DNA of 41,138 bases from Candidatus Bathyarchaeota archaeon (GCA_003589585.1 QYYE01000001.1:1-41138), one strand, 5' to 3'; positions 1 through 8,466 are shown, counted from the first letter of the stretch. Numbers and translations: made by a program. The notes: generated from the letters alone by a model not told the origin.

Positions 1-545
1 ATCGTCTCTTCTTCCCAAAGGCCAAACTTTGAGTCTGGACCAGCCGTTATGCAGTGGCTGTGGTGCCCTGCACCGATTTCTGGGTTAACCCGCACCGAAA
101 CGACAGGGGGAACTGAAAACTTTAGCAGCCTTTCCAGTTCCGACAGCGAATCCACGTTGACGGTGATGTTTGCGCCTGAAAGAAACTTTAACTCGTCATT
201 TCTAACACTGGTGCCCGTGAACAGGATACGGTCGGGAGTAAACCCGCTGCTTAAACCCATGAACACCTCGCCTGGACTGACAGTGTCTAAGTAGGCGCCT
301 TCTGACTGAAGAATCCTAAGAACAGCCAGGTTAGTGTTGGCTTTTGCAGCGTAGTAGATGCGCACGTACTTGTAATTGTTAACTAAAGCGGTGTGGAGGC
401 GGTTGTAGTTGTCTCTGATTCGCTTCTCGCTTAGCACGTACAGTGGCGTATCGTACTCTTCAGCCAACTCCTTGACTGAGACTCCGTCAAAGAAGAGGCT
501 GCCTTTTCGATCTTCTAAGGGTTCACGAAGCTTTCTCTTGACCAT
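1..545 (-). CDS. lysA: Diaminopimelate decarboxylase, N-terminal part (runs off window start)
   Basis: Last step of the DAP lysine pathway: PLP-dependent decarboxylation of meso-diaminopimelate to L-lysine in the cytoplasm. About 181 codons are present from an ATG at 545; the rest lies beyond base 1. Visible features are the substrate-entry segment LYVLSEKRIRDNYNR, the PLP-lysine motif YYAAKAN, and further along VRVNPEIGAGHH followed by KFGL, all typical of the alanine-racemase-fold LysA barrel. The gene follows asd by 37 bases on the same strand and closes the dapA-dapB-asd-lysA operon. The related arginine/ornithine decarboxylases are less likely given this operon. Confidence 0.93.
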   Translation of the reverse strand, partial: MVKRKLREPLEDRKGSLFFDGVSVKELAEEYDTPLYVLSEKRIRDNYNRLHTALVNNYKYVRIYYAAKANTNLAVLRILQSEGAYLDTVSPGEVFMGLSSGFTPDRILFTGTSVRNDELKFLSGANITVNVDSLSELERLLKFSVPPVVSVRVNPEIGAGHHSHCITAGPDSKFGLWEEET

Positions 546-582
546 GCCGTTTACACCAGACTATCAATGATGTGATTGCAGT

Positions 583-1641
583 TTAGGCTAAACCGTTAAC
601 TACATACAACTCCGCGCTAAGAATGCCTCCGCCTGCAGCGCCCCGAACCGTGTTATGCCCAAGGCACATGTACTTGAAAGTCATAATCGAGTCTGTGCGG
701 ATTCTGCCGACAACTACACTCATGCCGTTGCCCAAATCGCGGTCATAGCGTGGTTGAGGACGATTCTTTTCACGGCGAACAATTATCGGCTGGGCAGGAG
801 CAGAAGGCAACTTGAGTAACTGTGGAGCGCCCCTGAAATCTTCGAACGCCGCCTCGATTTGCTCAAGCGGTGGTTCCTGGTCTAGCTTTACGAAAATGGA
901 TTCCAAGTGGCCGTCTTTGACGTTAACTCGGTTGCAGCTGGCGCTAACCTTGAAATCCGCATAGCGTATTGCTCCGCCTTCGTAAGTGCCAAGTATCTTT
1001 AGAGCTTCAGTCTCCATCTTGTCCTCTTCCCCTGATATGAATGGAACAACGTTGTCGATGATGTCCAGCGAGGGAACACCGGGGTATCCTGCACCGCTGA
1101 GAGCCTGCATGGTGCTAACCATAACCTGCCTAAGGTCAAACTGCATAAGCGGCTTTAGCGTAATCGCCATTTGGATGGTGCTGCAGTTGGGGTCGGTGGA
1201 GATAAAGCCCTTCCAGCCCCGGAGTCTCTGCTGAATCTTAATTAGTTCGACATGGTCAGGGTTGATTTCTGGAATGATTAGGGGCACATCTTTTTCCATT
1301 CTGTGTGCACTTGCCTTGCTAAACACTGGGTATATGGCGGCAAATTCAGCTTCAACTGGTCCTGCTAAATCGCCAGGCAAAGACGAGAACACCAAATCCA
1401 CATCTCCAGCCTTCTCTACTGATGCCACATCAACGTTTGCTACCTGCATTTCAGCGATTTCTCTGGGCAGGTCGGTCTCCATAACCCAGTTGCAAGCGTC
1501 CTTGAATTTTTTGCCTGCTGACCGCTCTGAAGCAGCAAGCACCGAGATTTCAAACCATGGGTGCTCCTGCAGGAGTTGGATGTACCGTTGTCCAACGGCT
1601 CCGGTTGCGCCTAAAATGGCGACTTTTCGTTTCATAGACAT
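583..1641 (-). CDS. asd: Aspartate-semialdehyde dehydrogenase
   Basis: Reduces aspartyl phosphate to aspartate semialdehyde with NADPH, feeding lysine, threonine and methionine synthesis. The 352-residue product starts with the Rossmann motif GATGAVGQRY (about 11-20). The catalytic cysteine is in STDPNCST (C153), with SGAGYPG shortly after, and a C-terminal GAAGGG segment. Length and motifs fit the archaeal/fungal branch of Asd. Two in-frame ATGs lie two codons apart at the start, so the first two residues are uncertain. It lies between dapB and lysA on the same strand, consistent with one lysine operon. Confidence 0.95.
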   Translation of the reverse strand: MSMKRKVAILGATGAVGQRYIQLLQEHPWFEISVLAASERSAGKKFKDACNWVMETDLPREIAEMQVANVDVASVEKAGDVDLVFSSLPGDLAGPVEAEFAAIYPVFSKASAHRMEKDVPLIIPEINPDHVELIKIQQRLRGWKGFISTDPNCSTIQMAITLKPLMQFDLRQVMVSTMQALSGAGYPGVPSLDIIDNVVPFISGEEDKMETEALKILGTYEGGAIRYADFKVSASCNRVNVKDGHLESIFVKLDQEPPLEQIEAAFEDFRGAPQLLKLPSAPAQPIIVRREKNRPQPRYDRDLGNGMSVVVGRIRTDSIMTFKYMCLGHNTVRGAAGGGILSAELYVVNGLA

Positions 1642-1709
1642 TTTGTTTGCTTCCTATGTTCTTTTGAGTTGTTTTTCCTTGATAAAAAAGTTAATGGTAG
1701 ATTTAACAG

Positions 1710-2504
1710 TTAAGATAACCCCAAGACATCAGCCATGCTGAATATTTTAGGTTCGCTTTGTGTGCTTAGCCATTCAGCAGCGTAAACAGCCCCCTGAGCA
1801 AGGACATTTCTGGAGAACGCCGTGTGCTCTATGCGTAGCATCTCATGCTGTCCTGCAACTATAAGGTCATGAATCCCCGGCACTCCGCCGGCTCGCAGGG
1901 CGGTGATTTCAAGCTCATCAGGCTGCCGGGGGCTTATGCCTTCTCGTCCAGTGACCGTTTTGGAGTAACCGCGAATGCCTGAGACGATTTCGCCCAGCTT
2001 TTTAGCTGTTCCGCTCGGCGCATCCTTTTTGCCTGTATGGTGGATTTCACTTATGCTGAAATGGTATTCTGTCGGGAAAACCTTCAGCGCCTCAGCCAGC
2101 TTGAACATTACGTTGATGCCGACAGAGAAATTCGGGGAGAAAACAGCCGGAACCCTGCCTGACATGGCAGCTGTGACCTGCTGGTTTTGCTCTGGTGTGA
2201 AACCTGTGGTGCCGAGGATTATGCGCTTGCCAAGATTAGCCACGATTGGGATGTTGACGACTTCTGCAGCTGGTGCCGTGAAGCTTATGTAAACGTCGGC
2301 GTCGTGCACTGCTTGGCTGATTTTGGCTGAGCTTAGGATTGCCGTGTTGGAGTCACAGATGCCCAGTTCCCGCAGTGTTCTGCCTACGCAAGGGTTGTTT
2401 GAGGCTTCCAGCGCCGCCACTATTTGATGCCCTTTGGCTACAGCTTCTTTTATGACGGCATTGCCCATTCTGCCAGCGGCGCCTGCTACTGCGAGCTTAA
2501 GCAT
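1710..2504 (-). CDS. dapB: 4-hydroxy-tetrahydrodipicolinate reductase
   Basis: Reduces the DapA product to tetrahydrodipicolinate with NAD(P)H. I place the start at 2504 (MLKLAVAGAAGRMG) because this puts the glycine-rich Rossmann loop at residues 8-14 as in the family; an upstream ATG would add nine poorly conserved residues. Later motifs are GTTGFT, SPNFSVGIN and the DapB signature EIHHTGKKDAPSGTA, which carries the catalytic histidine pair and lysine. The start overlaps the dapA stop by 8 bases, so the two are translationally coupled. The length of 264 residues is normal. Confidence 0.95.
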   Translation of the reverse strand: MLKLAVAGAAGRMGNAVIKEAVAKGHQIVAALEASNNPCVGRTLRELGICDSNTAILSSAKISQAVHDADVYISFTAPAAEVVNIPIVANLGKRIILGTTGFTPEQNQQVTAAMSGRVPAVFSPNFSVGINVMFKLAEALKVFPTEYHFSISEIHHTGKKDAPSGTAKKLGEIVSGIRGYSKTVTGREGISPRQPDELEITALRAGGVPGIHDLIVAGQHEMLRIEHTAFSRNVLAQGAVYAAEWLSTQSEPKIFSMADVLGLS

Positions 2505-3534
2505 AGGTAAGTCCCTGCCAGTACCGTTCATTGTATAAGCGTTCCTTTAGATCAACGTTAAAGTATTCAGCTATGGGTTGGAGGATTTCGGGGTTGTTCT
2601 CGTAAACTTTCCGCACGTTTGCTAAGACGACCTCTAGGCCGTTACGGGTCATTCTTCCGAGCGGTTGCCTACATGGACCTGACGGCATGCCTAAAATGTT
2701 CATCAAGGTCTTATATGCCAAGGGGTTGCGGGCTTTACATGCTACTTGTCCGAAAGGTGTTTGCTCCTGGGTTTTCACGGTAACTATGCTAAAGAGCGGC
2801 TGTAGAGCTTGGGCTATTCTGCTGGCAACTTCCTCGTTACCGTCCAAGATGTAGTGGGTCATGTTTGCTACTGCTCGAGGGGCAATGTTGGAAACGACGG
2901 ATATGACGCCGCTTGCACCAATATCGGGCGAAGTCATCATAGCGTAAGTTTTATCGTCATCTCCGGAGAGTATGTCAAAGTCCTCTCCGCAGAGCTGTCT
3001 GGTTAACTCCATGTTAGCCAAATCACCCGTCGCCTCTTTCACACAGCGAACATTTGGGTACTGCTGATGCAGAACGGCGAGGTCCTGCGGATAGAGCTGG
3101 GTTCCTGTTCTGCCTGGGATGATGTAGGGGATAACTTGAACATCTGGAAACCTGCTTGCGACTGGCTCAATGTATTCTCTGCGTATTTCCAGCGAGCTTG
3201 GCCCGTTGTAGTACGGGTCAACCAGCAGAACGCATGTTACTCCTGCGTCTTGGGCGTGAGCGGTGCCTTCGATGGTTTCCTGTGTTGAGTTGCTGCCTGT
3301 TCCTGCAATGGTTAGGCATTTGTTGCCTGCGTACTCGTGTACTTTTTCGATGACTTTGCTGTGTTCATTCCAATCAAGGGTCGGGCTTTCGCCGGTGGTA
3401 CCGACGGCAAGTATGCCTCTTACGCCTTCTTTTATTTGGAAGTCTACAAGGCTGCGCAAGCCTTCGTAATCTACTTGTTGATTATTATTCATGGGGGTTA
3501 CAAGTGCAGTGTAACATCCGCTAAACTTTACCAT
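2497..3534 (-). CDS. dapA: 4-hydroxy-tetrahydrodipicolinate synthase with C-terminal extension
   Basis: Condenses pyruvate with aspartate semialdehyde, the committed step to lysine. The TIM-barrel motif AVGTTGESPTL and the Schiff-base lysine in CVKEATGD are clear. I choose the ATG at 3534 (MVKFSGCYTAL), where the family usually begins, rather than one ten codons upstream. The protein has 345 residues, about 50 more than typical DapA; the extra part is a C-terminal tail with NVRKVYENNPEIL and NVDLKERLYNERY. Some DapA-family aldolases act on other 2-oxo acids, but the adjacent dapB, asd and lysA make DapA by far the best call. Confidence 0.92.
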   Translation of the reverse strand: MVKFSGCYTALVTPMNNNQQVDYEGLRSLVDFQIKEGVRGILAVGTTGESPTLDWNEHSKVIEKVHEYAGNKCLTIAGTGSNSTQETIEGTAHAQDAGVTCVLLVDPYYNGPSSLEIRREYIEPVASRFPDVQVIPYIIPGRTGTQLYPQDLAVLHQQYPNVRCVKEATGDLANMELTRQLCGEDFDILSGDDDKTYAMMTSPDIGASGVISVVSNIAPRAVANMTHYILDGNEEVASRIAQALQPLFSIVTVKTQEQTPFGQVACKARNPLAYKTLMNILGMPSGPCRQPLGRMTRNGLEVVLANVRKVYENNPEILQPIAEYFNVDLKERLYNERYWQGLTYA

Positions 3535-3575
3535 TTTTCTGATCCTCTTTTGGATATTGAACATTCGCTTGGACA

Positions 3576-3585
3576 GATATAAATT
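3576..3585 (-). promoter_or_regulatory. Probable TATA box of the lysine operon
   Basis: On the minus strand the segment reads AATTTATATC, an archaeal TATA-like box about 42 bases upstream of the chosen dapA ATG. It would place transcription start near 3555 and leave a leader of about 20 bases. Assigned by eye only. Confidence 0.45.
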
Positions 3586-3680
3586 TTGCGTTTAACGAAT
3601 ATTTTATACGGATTACGTAACAGAAAGTCACTCAAGAAACGACTTAATATTGTCAAAATAAGGTTTCCGCAACATTAAAA

Positions 3681-3989
3681 TTAGCCCTTAGATTGAGCAA
3701 TATGATATGCCGTGAAAACCCCCTCATAAGCAACGTAAAGACCCTGCAAGTAACCAATAGCTTCATCAACCACCAAGGCAGAAGGAACCACCAGCCTAAA
3801 ATTGTCTGGCCGAACAATCTCCGCAAGCTTGCCTGTTTCCCTTCTCACTATTCGCAACCTTAAAGTGTGCGGTCCTGCCTGAAAAACCGCAAATTCTCCG
3901 CGGAACGGCTTTCCTTTTCGGACATCGATGGTTTTTTTGCCCTCTTTGAGCCATTGGAAGACTTCTTTTTTTGTAAAGAAAAGCGGCAA
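3681..3989 (-). CDS. Small ASCH/PUA-like domain protein
   Basis: A 102-residue protein whose N-terminal part (KKEVFQWLKEGKKTIDVRKG) resembles the start of ASCH-type PUA-like folds, where a K-T-x-(E/D)-V-R element is typical. A beta-rich middle (GEFAVFQAGPHTLRLRIVRRE) also fits a PUA-like barrel. Such domains bind RNA or modified nucleosides; the actual role here is unknown. The start is a TTG at 3987-3989, chosen because GAGGTG lies about six bases upstream. It lies downstream of the ribosomal protein cluster on the same strand but is separated by a T-rich terminator and a 147-base gap, so it probably has its own promoter. Confidence 0.6.
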   Translation of the reverse strand: MPLFFTKKEVFQWLKEGKKTIDVRKGKPFRGEFAVFQAGPHTLRLRIVRRETGKLAEIVRPDNFRLVVPSALVVDEAIGYLQGLYVAYEGVFTAYHIAQSKG

Positions 3990-4006
3990 GTTTGCACCTC
4001 AATTTT

Positions 4007-4057
4007 CAGAATAGCTGCTTACTGATAAGGTTTCGGTTGAAAACAGAATAGCTGCTT
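4007..4057. repeat. 14-bp direct repeat pair upstream of the ASCH-like gene
   Basis: CAGAATAGCTGCTT occurs at 4007-4020 and again at 4044-4057, 37 bases apart start to start. GGTTGAAAAC also occurs at 4035-4044 and 4116-4125 within the same intergenic region. The copies lie just upstream of the TTG start of the ASCH-like gene and could be regulatory half-sites or a chance local duplication. Confidence 0.5.
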
Positions 4058-4093
4058 GACCTAGGCATGCAGTGACCAAAAGTTTAGAGTGTT

Positions 4094-4112
4094 AAAAGAT
4101 AGGAAAAAATGG
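4094..4112 (-). terminator. T-rich terminator after the L7Ae-S28e-L24e cluster
   Basis: On the minus strand, about 25-40 bases after the L24e stop, the sequence has two T runs (ATTTTTTCCTATCTTTT). Archaeal transcripts commonly end at such tracts without a strong hairpin. Confidence 0.45.
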
Positions 4113-4136
4113 TTGGTTGAAAACTGATTAGGGAAT

Positions 4137-4334
4137 TTACCCTTTTCCTTTCTCTTCTTTTCCGAAATACGTCGTCCACTTTAGCTTACGAGCGTCTCTT
4201 TTGAAGGCTAACGAGCTCTTTTTGCATTTGCTTGAATCAAACCATAAAATTGAGCCGTCGTTCTTTACGAACATCATGCCTGTGCCCGCTGGAAATTCGT
4301 TACCGCAAAATGAACATTTTCTTGCTTTTGGCAT
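4137..4334 (-). CDS. rpl24e: Large ribosomal subunit protein L24e (eL24)
   Basis: A 65-residue zinc-ribbon ribosomal protein. The N-terminal [14 protein letters not shown] and the later SSKCKKS supply the zinc-binding cysteines, and [11 protein letters not shown] is the conserved core of the family. It is third in the minus-strand series L7Ae-S28e-L24e, a standard archaeal order. It starts at an ATG 19 bases after the S28e stop. Confidence 0.96.
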   Translation of the reverse strand: MPKARKCSFCGNEFPAGTGMMFVKNDGSILWFDSSKCKKSSLAFKRDARKLKWTTYFGKEEKGKG

Positions 4335-4353
4335 GACAATCTTAACCTCTTAT

Positions 4354-4572
4354 CTATCTGGTTATTTTCTTTGCTTCACGTTCAGTTTCTCGCAGCATCA
4401 GAATGTCTTGAACTCTTATTGGTCCTTTAACGTTGCGTGTTATGATTCTGCCTTTGTCTTTGCCTTCCATGATGCGTACGCGAACCTGAGTGATTTCGCC
4501 TGTAACGCCTGTTCTGCCTATTATTTGAATGACTTCAGCGGGAATCAGTTCTTCTGCTGCTTCTTTACTCAT
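4354..4572 (-). CDS. rps28e: Small ribosomal subunit protein S28e (eS28)
   Basis: A 72-residue OB-fold protein of the small subunit. [20 protein letters not shown] and the C-terminal [11 protein letters not shown] are hallmark S28e stretches. Its ATG overlaps the L7Ae stop by one base (TAATG), indicating coupled translation. Length and neighbours are canonical. Confidence 0.97.
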   Translation of the reverse strand: MSKEAAEELIPAEVIQIIGRTGVTGEITQVRVRIMEGKDKGRIITRNVKGPIRVQDILMLRETEREAKKITR

Positions 4573-4952
4573 TACTGAGTTCCTCGTTTAACCTGCTCAA
4601 TTCTAGTGATAATCTCTTTGATTAAACCTGCAGCTTCGCCTTCTCTTAGAATGCATGCTGAAGCGCATGGAACATCTATGCCGATGGATTTTCCGAGTTG
4701 TTCTTTGCTTGGGACGAACACATAGGGGATTTTTCTTTCGTCACAAAGAAGGGGCAAATGTGCTATAACTTCTGGGGGATCAACATCCTCGGCTATTACG
4801 ACGAGTTTTGCTTGGGCTCGTTCAACAGCTTTTGTCGCCTCGTTTGTTCCTTTCCTAACTACTCCAGTTTTTGAAGCAATCGTTAGGGCTTCATAGGCTG
4901 CATCTACGATTTCTTTCGGGACTTCATACTTTACATAGAATGGTTTGGACAT
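4572..4952 (-). CDS. rpl7ae: Ribosomal protein L7Ae, kink-turn binding protein
   Basis: A 126-residue L7Ae that binds kink-turns in 23S rRNA, box C/D and H/ACA guide RNAs and archaeal RNase P. Conserved parts are [20 protein letters not shown], the RNA-contacting [12 protein letters not shown], and the loop [12 protein letters not shown]. It leads the L7Ae-S28e-L24e operon. The leader has GGGTGAGG eight bases before the ATG. The divergent gar1 gene encodes another H/ACA RNP component, a functional pairing across one promoter region. Confidence 0.97.
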   Translation of the reverse strand: MSKPFYVKYEVPKEIVDAAYEALTIASKTGVVRKGTNEATKAVERAQAKLVVIAEDVDPPEVIAHLPLLCDERKIPYVFVPSKEQLGKSIGIDVPCASACILREGEAAGLIKEIITRIEQVKRGTQ

Positions 4953-4993
4953 ATTAGCCTCACCCTTTTAAGGCACAGTCTTATCCACACTTC

Positions 4994-5001
4994 TTATTTA
5001 A
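4994..5001 (-). promoter_or_regulatory. Probable TATA box of the L7Ae operon
   Basis: On the minus strand TTAAATAA lies about 42 bases upstream of the L7Ae ATG, inside a short palindrome (TTCTTATTTAAGAA). This would give a leader of 15-20 bases containing the GGGTGAGG ribosome binding site. Confidence 0.45.
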
Positions 5002-5059
5002 GAAGGTTTCTACTCAAAAAAGCCCGTATTAAGCCACCACTTAGGTGAATGTTAGAAAG

Positions 5060-5069
5060 CTTTAAATAG
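5060..5069 (+). promoter_or_regulatory. Probable TATA box of gar1-tfb
   Basis: CTTTAAATAG lies about 40 bases before the gar1 start, with purine-rich AGAAAG just upstream resembling a BRE. Predicted transcription start is near 5092, leaving room for the GAGGGG ribosome binding site at 5099-5104. Confidence 0.5.
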
Positions 5070-5106
5070 CGTCTTACGGTCACCTACATGTTTTTCGAGA
5101 GGGGAT

Positions 5107-5361
5107 TTGCGTTTGCAAAGATTGGGCAGAGTGCTAAATGTAACTCCATCAAAAAACGTTATTGTAAAAACCGAAAAAGCTCCAAAGTTGGGAGCAGACG
5201 TTGTTGATGAGGATTTAAGAGTTATCGGAAAAGTTTTCGATATCATCGGTCCAGTGTCGGCGCCTTATGCGGTGGTGAAATCGGCAGTCAGGGAACCTGC
5301 TAAACTTGTGAATAGCCCAGTATACTTGCTCCTCTCGAAGACGAAACGGAGCAAGAGATAA
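5107..5361 (+). CDS. gar1: H/ACA ribonucleoprotein core protein Gar1
   Basis: An 84-residue Gar1 protein, part of the H/ACA pseudouridylation complex with Cbf5, Nop10 and L7Ae. The beta-barrel motif is visible in [20 protein letters not shown] followed by PYAVVKS. The start is a TTG at 5107, supported by GAGGGG just upstream; a second in-frame TTG two codons later is possible. The stop overlaps the tfb ATG by one base (TAATG), so the two genes form an operon, as in many archaea. Confidence 0.92.
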   Translation: MRLQRLGRVLNVTPSKNVIVKTEKAPKLGADVVDEDLRVIGKVFDIIGPVSAPYAVVKSAVREPAKLVNSPVYLLLSKTKRSKR

Positions 5362-6323
5362 TGAGTAGAGAAAGCAAGCTTCATGAACCAATAGAGTCTG
5401 CAAGAACCGAACCTGCGAAAGTTCAATCATGCCCTGAATGCGGCAGCACCCGACTAATGCGTGACTATGAATGCGCGGAAATCGTGTGTATGGACTGCGG
5501 TTTCGTGGTTGCAGCCAAAATAGCCGACCGTGGACCTGAATGGCGAGCCTTTGATGATGAGCAAAGGTCAAAACGCACAAGGGTCGGTGCACCCCTGACA
5601 TATACAATTCACGATAAAGGTTTGTCAACAACGATAGATTGGCATGACCGAGACGTTTACGGCAAAAGTCTCTCGCCTGGACAGAAAGCACAGGTTTACC
5701 GCCTGCGCAAGTGGCAACGACGAATCAGGGTTTCTGACGCAACTGAACGTAACTTGGCGTTTGCACTTTCGGAAATCACCAAGATTTCAAATAACCTGAA
5801 CCTTCCAAAGAACATTCTCGAGACGGCCTCAGTTATTTATCGTAAAGCAGTAAAAGAGCGTTTAATCCGCGGCAGGTCCATTCAGGGCGTTACTTCAGCA
5901 GCTCTGTATTTGGCATGTAGACAATGCGGCTTACCGAGAACCTTAGATGAGATTTCTCAGGCATCAACCGTGAACAAGAAAGAAGTTGGACGCAGCTACC
6001 GCTTCCTTATTCGAGAACTCAACTATTCTATCCCGCCGCTGCGACCCAGCCAGTACATTACAAAGTTTTCTAATCAGCTAACCATGCAGGGCAAAGTTGA
6101 AGAAATCGCCCATAAAATCTTAGCCGCAGCAAAAGAACTCAAGCTCACGTCCGGTCGAGGACCAACAGGGATTGCGGCAGCTGCTAGTTATGTTGCTTCG
6201 GTTCTGACAGGCGAGCGTAAGACACAGAGGGAAATTGCTGAGATTGCGCAGGTGACGGAGGTTACTATCCGAAACCGCTACAAGGAACTTGTGGAACGAT
6301 TAATGTTCCAGATAAGCATCTAA
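5361..6323 (+). CDS. tfb: Transcription initiation factor IIB (TFB)
   Basis: General archaeal transcription factor that bridges TBP, the BRE and RNA polymerase. The zinc ribbon has C24-x2-C27 and C43-x2-C46, followed by the B-reader/linker region (RGPEWRAFD), then two cyclin-like repeats (first from about residue 120, second from about 215 with [20 protein letters not shown]). A helix-turn-helix like end ([16 protein letters not shown]) contacts the BRE. The 320 residues are a full-length protein. It is translationally coupled to gar1. Confidence 0.97.
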   Translation: MSRESKLHEPIESARTEPAKVQSCPECGSTRLMRDYECAEIVCMDCGFVVAAKIADRGPEWRAFDDEQRSKRTRVGAPLTYTIHDKGLSTTIDWHDRDVYGKSLSPGQKAQVYRLRKWQRRIRVSDATERNLAFALSEITKISNNLNLPKNILETASVIYRKAVKERLIRGRSIQGVTSAALYLACRQCGLPRTLDEISQASTVNKKEVGRSYRFLIRELNYSIPPLRPSQYITKFSNQLTMQGKVEEIAHKILAAAKELKLTSGRGPTGIAAAASYVASVLTGERKTQREIAEIAQVTEVTIRNRYKELVERLMFQISI

Positions 6324-6369
6324 TCTTTCCACCTTTTTCTTACTTTTATGCTGAGTGTGAGGCTGCTTA

Positions 6370-6642
6370 TTGATTAACTACCCTGATGCTGAACCAAAGG
6401 AACGCCTTGAAGATCTAATCCAAAAAACCAGAGAAATCCATCGTGGGCTTAGACAAAATCTGGTTAATCTCAGGCAAAACCTTGAGGAGCTTTTTGATCA
6501 GCCAAACTTATTGACCGAAATGGTGAGCGTCAAAAGGGACGCTGAGTTAAGGGCTAATAACCTTGAGAGTGAGGTTAAACGTTTACGGGAAGACCTTGAA
6601 GCTCTCAAAGAGCTCTTAGGTTTAGACTTAAAAAAGCCATAA
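6370..6642 (+). CDS. Small coiled-coil protein of unknown function
   Basis: A 90-residue charged protein that I do not recognise. After a short N-terminal segment it is almost entirely helical by composition, with heptad-like leucine spacing in RQNLVNLRQNLEEL and again in LESEVKRLREDLEALKELL; a break with proline and asparagine (DQPNLL) separates the two helices. No cysteines, no membrane segment. It starts with TTG at 6370, 46 bases after tfb, and probably belongs to the same transcript. A dimeric scaffold or binding partner is plausible, but no function can be assigned. Confidence 0.6.
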   Translation: MINYPDAEPKERLEDLIQKTREIHRGLRQNLVNLRQNLEELFDQPNLLTEMVSVKRDAELRANNLESEVKRLREDLEALKELLGLDLKKP

Positions 6643-6719
6643 CACAAGAGATTTTCAGGGAATTTCTCTCATTTTGGGTAGGTATTTTTTTAAGCATGCT
6701 AAGCGCATATCCTTAAAAC

Positions 6720-7334
6720 ATGCCCTATAAGTTCACTTTCGACCTTTCCAAAGTTCCGCGCTTCTTCTTCACCGAAATTGCAACGGTGAGTTACCAAAAG
6801 GGCATGCACAAGACCCTGCTCAATACGCTACATGACTTAATCTTGAAATTCAGAATTCAAGAAGCAACCGGCCTAAACCTTGCGGATGCTGTAGTTTTAA
6901 TTCAGGACTTGATTGATTTGCAGGCGATTAACATGATGGAGAGGGGCAAGTTCTTGCAAACCAAGAAACGAGCGCTTTTCCTGCCTCATTGCTCACGCAA
7001 ATACATGGATAGCCGCTGCAGAGCAATTTTTGACGCTGCCGTACCATCTTACTCATGTGCGCACTGCTCAGCGGACTGCTTAGTTAACAAGGCAGACGCG
7101 GTTGCCAAGAAAAAAGGGTATGACGTTTACCTATTGCCAGGAGGCTCCTGCATTCCAAAAATTTTGAAGTCCAGAAGTTATGAAGGCGTTATCGGGGTTG
7201 CTTGTGGTGAAGAGATGAGGATGCTGGGTCCTCTTTTGAGCAGTATGGATGTTGCCGGGCAAGCCATACCGTTAATTAAGAATGGCTGTGCAAACACGGC
7301 TTTTAACATGGAAAGCCTAGTTAAAGTTCTCTGA
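6720..7334 (+). CDS. DUF116 family cysteine-rich protein
   Basis: A 204-residue protein matching the DUF116 family: LFLPHCSRKYMDSRC, then SCAHCSADC, and later GGSCIPKIL and GVACGEEMRM. At least eight cysteines sit in CxxC-like arrangements, suggesting an iron-sulfur cluster or another metal site. The N-terminal 80 residues are helical and lack cysteines. The family occurs in archaea and anaerobic bacteria and has no settled function. It begins at an ATG 77 bases after the coiled-coil gene and ends in TGA. The cysteine pattern and the anaerobic lifestyle suggest redox or metal handling, which is inference. Confidence 0.75.
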   Translation: MPYKFTFDLSKVPRFFFTEIATVSYQKGMHKTLLNTLHDLILKFRIQEATGLNLADAVVLIQDLIDLQAINMMERGKFLQTKKRALFLPHCSRKYMDSRCRAIFDAAVPSYSCAHCSADCLVNKADAVAKKKGYDVYLLPGGSCIPKILKSRSYEGVIGVACGEEMRMLGPLLSSMDVAGQAIPLIKNGCANTAFNMESLVKVL

Positions 7335-7420
7335 CATGCCGGTAATTGTGCTGGGCAATTGACGCTTTGGCAAAAGCTTATAATTTTAAACATCTGCAAG
7401 AGAGTAACAACTGATATAAT

Positions 7421-7687
7421 ATGACAAAGCAAATAAAAAAATCAAAGCCGAAAGCAAAACCAAAGCTAAAATTAAAGGCAAAGTCAGAGCCAAACGAAAA
7501 AGCAAAAACAGGGAAAAACGCCAAAAAATACTATCGAACAGGCGAAAAATGCCCAGAATCAGGCTTATATTCACACTACTGCAGGGAAAAACGTGAAAAA
7601 TCATCAATTCCGCTTTCAAAAACCGAGACGTTTCCGCCTTGCAGAACATGCGGTTCGGTTAGATGGACACTAGTTATGGCAGCTTAA
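7421..7687 (+). CDS. Lysine-rich protein with YjzC-like zinc-ribbon domain
   Basis: An 88-residue basic protein. Residues 1-38 are a lysine/alanine-rich tail with repeating KPKAKPKLKLKAK-type units, likely disordered and nucleic-acid binding. Residues 40-88 form a small domain with TGEKCPESGLYSHYC, then PLSKTETFPPCRTCG. This resembles short YjzC-type treble-clef or ribbon proteins, in which the cysteines bind zinc. No ribosome binding site is seen; a TATA-like TTATAATTTTAAA about 40 bases upstream points to a very short leader or none. A nucleic-acid-associated role is inferred from the basic tail only. Confidence 0.65.
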   Translation: MTKQIKKSKPKAKPKLKLKAKSEPNEKAKTGKNAKKYYRTGEKCPESGLYSHYCREKREKSSIPLSKTETFPPCRTCGSVRWTLVMAA

Positions 7688-7844
7688 CCTTTTTGACTTA
7701 AAGAGGATAGGCTCATAGAAAAGCAGTAACTGTACAGCCACTGAGCGGGCTCTCTTTCGTCGTTAACTAGAAAAACAACAAACGGACAACAGTTTTAACG
7801 AAAAATCAGAAAATGTATCCCTCATTTTTGTTCTAAGAATTAGC

Positions 7845-7852
7845 AATATAAG
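7845..7852 (+). promoter_or_regulatory. Probable TATA box of the membrane-anchored protein gene
   Basis: AATATAAG lies about 40 bases before the ATG at 7889. The 200-base region before the gene shows no other feature I can support. Confidence 0.35.
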
Positions 7853-7888
7853 AACAAACAATCAAATCCAATATGGGAACCCGATAAA

Positions 7889-8440
7889 ATGAGCAAAAAC
7901 AAAGGGGCAGTTTTGGCGCTTGTATGTTTTTTAGCAATAGTAGTTTTTTTAGTGGTTGCTTCTGGTTGGTTTAACACTGCCAACCTAACTGATGCAACTG
8001 AACCCAATTCGGAGTTAAGTGATTCTTCCCAACCAAACTCGGAGATTCCAGCCAATCCAAAAAGCCCCACCGATGAAGCTGCAAGCAACATGCCTCAACC
8101 AAAAACTAGCTCTGCTCAGTGGGTGGATTTTACTTGCAACGCTGGCAGTAAATACGCGTTCACGGTAACTGTTAAAATTGACTTGAGTGATGGAATGGAC
8201 AGTGCTGAAGCCGTTACTGTAGCCAACGCCATCTTTAAGCATGAGATGACAGAGGCAATCTATGAACTTAAGTCAACGAAAGCTCATGACGACGGCATCT
8301 GGAGCGTTAATCTCTCATGGGAGTACTCACCGATGAGGTCTACGACTGGAGAACAAGATGCTAGTCCACCTTTTGGTCATTATTTCGAAGTAGTGATAAA
8401 TCCCCTAAACCAAACAGTCACATACAGCCGATGCTATTGA
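7889..8440 (+). CDS. Membrane-anchored extracytoplasmic protein of unknown function
   Basis: 183 residues. The N-terminus (MSKNKG then about 20 hydrophobic residues, AVLALVCFLAIVVFLVVASG) is a signal anchor or uncleaved signal peptide. It is followed by a low-complexity Pro/Ser/Asn/Glu linker (about 30-75), as in archaeal surface proteins, and a soluble domain of about 105 residues with alternating beta-like segments (KYAFTVTVKI, GIWSVNLSWEYS, HYFEVVINPLNQTVTYS). Two cysteines, one near the start of the domain and one at the C-terminus, could form a disulfide. I recognise no family. It stands alone, with a T-rich terminator after it. Confidence 0.7.
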   Translation: MSKNKGAVLALVCFLAIVVFLVVASGWFNTANLTDATEPNSELSDSSQPNSEIPANPKSPTDEAASNMPQPKTSSAQWVDFTCNAGSKYAFTVTVKIDLSDGMDSAEAVTVANAIFKHEMTEAIYELKSTKAHDDGIWSVNLSWEYSPMRSTTGEQDASPPFGHYFEVVINPLNQTVTYSRCY

Positions 8441-8466
8441 CCTTAAAAATGCTCCTGCCAAACTCT

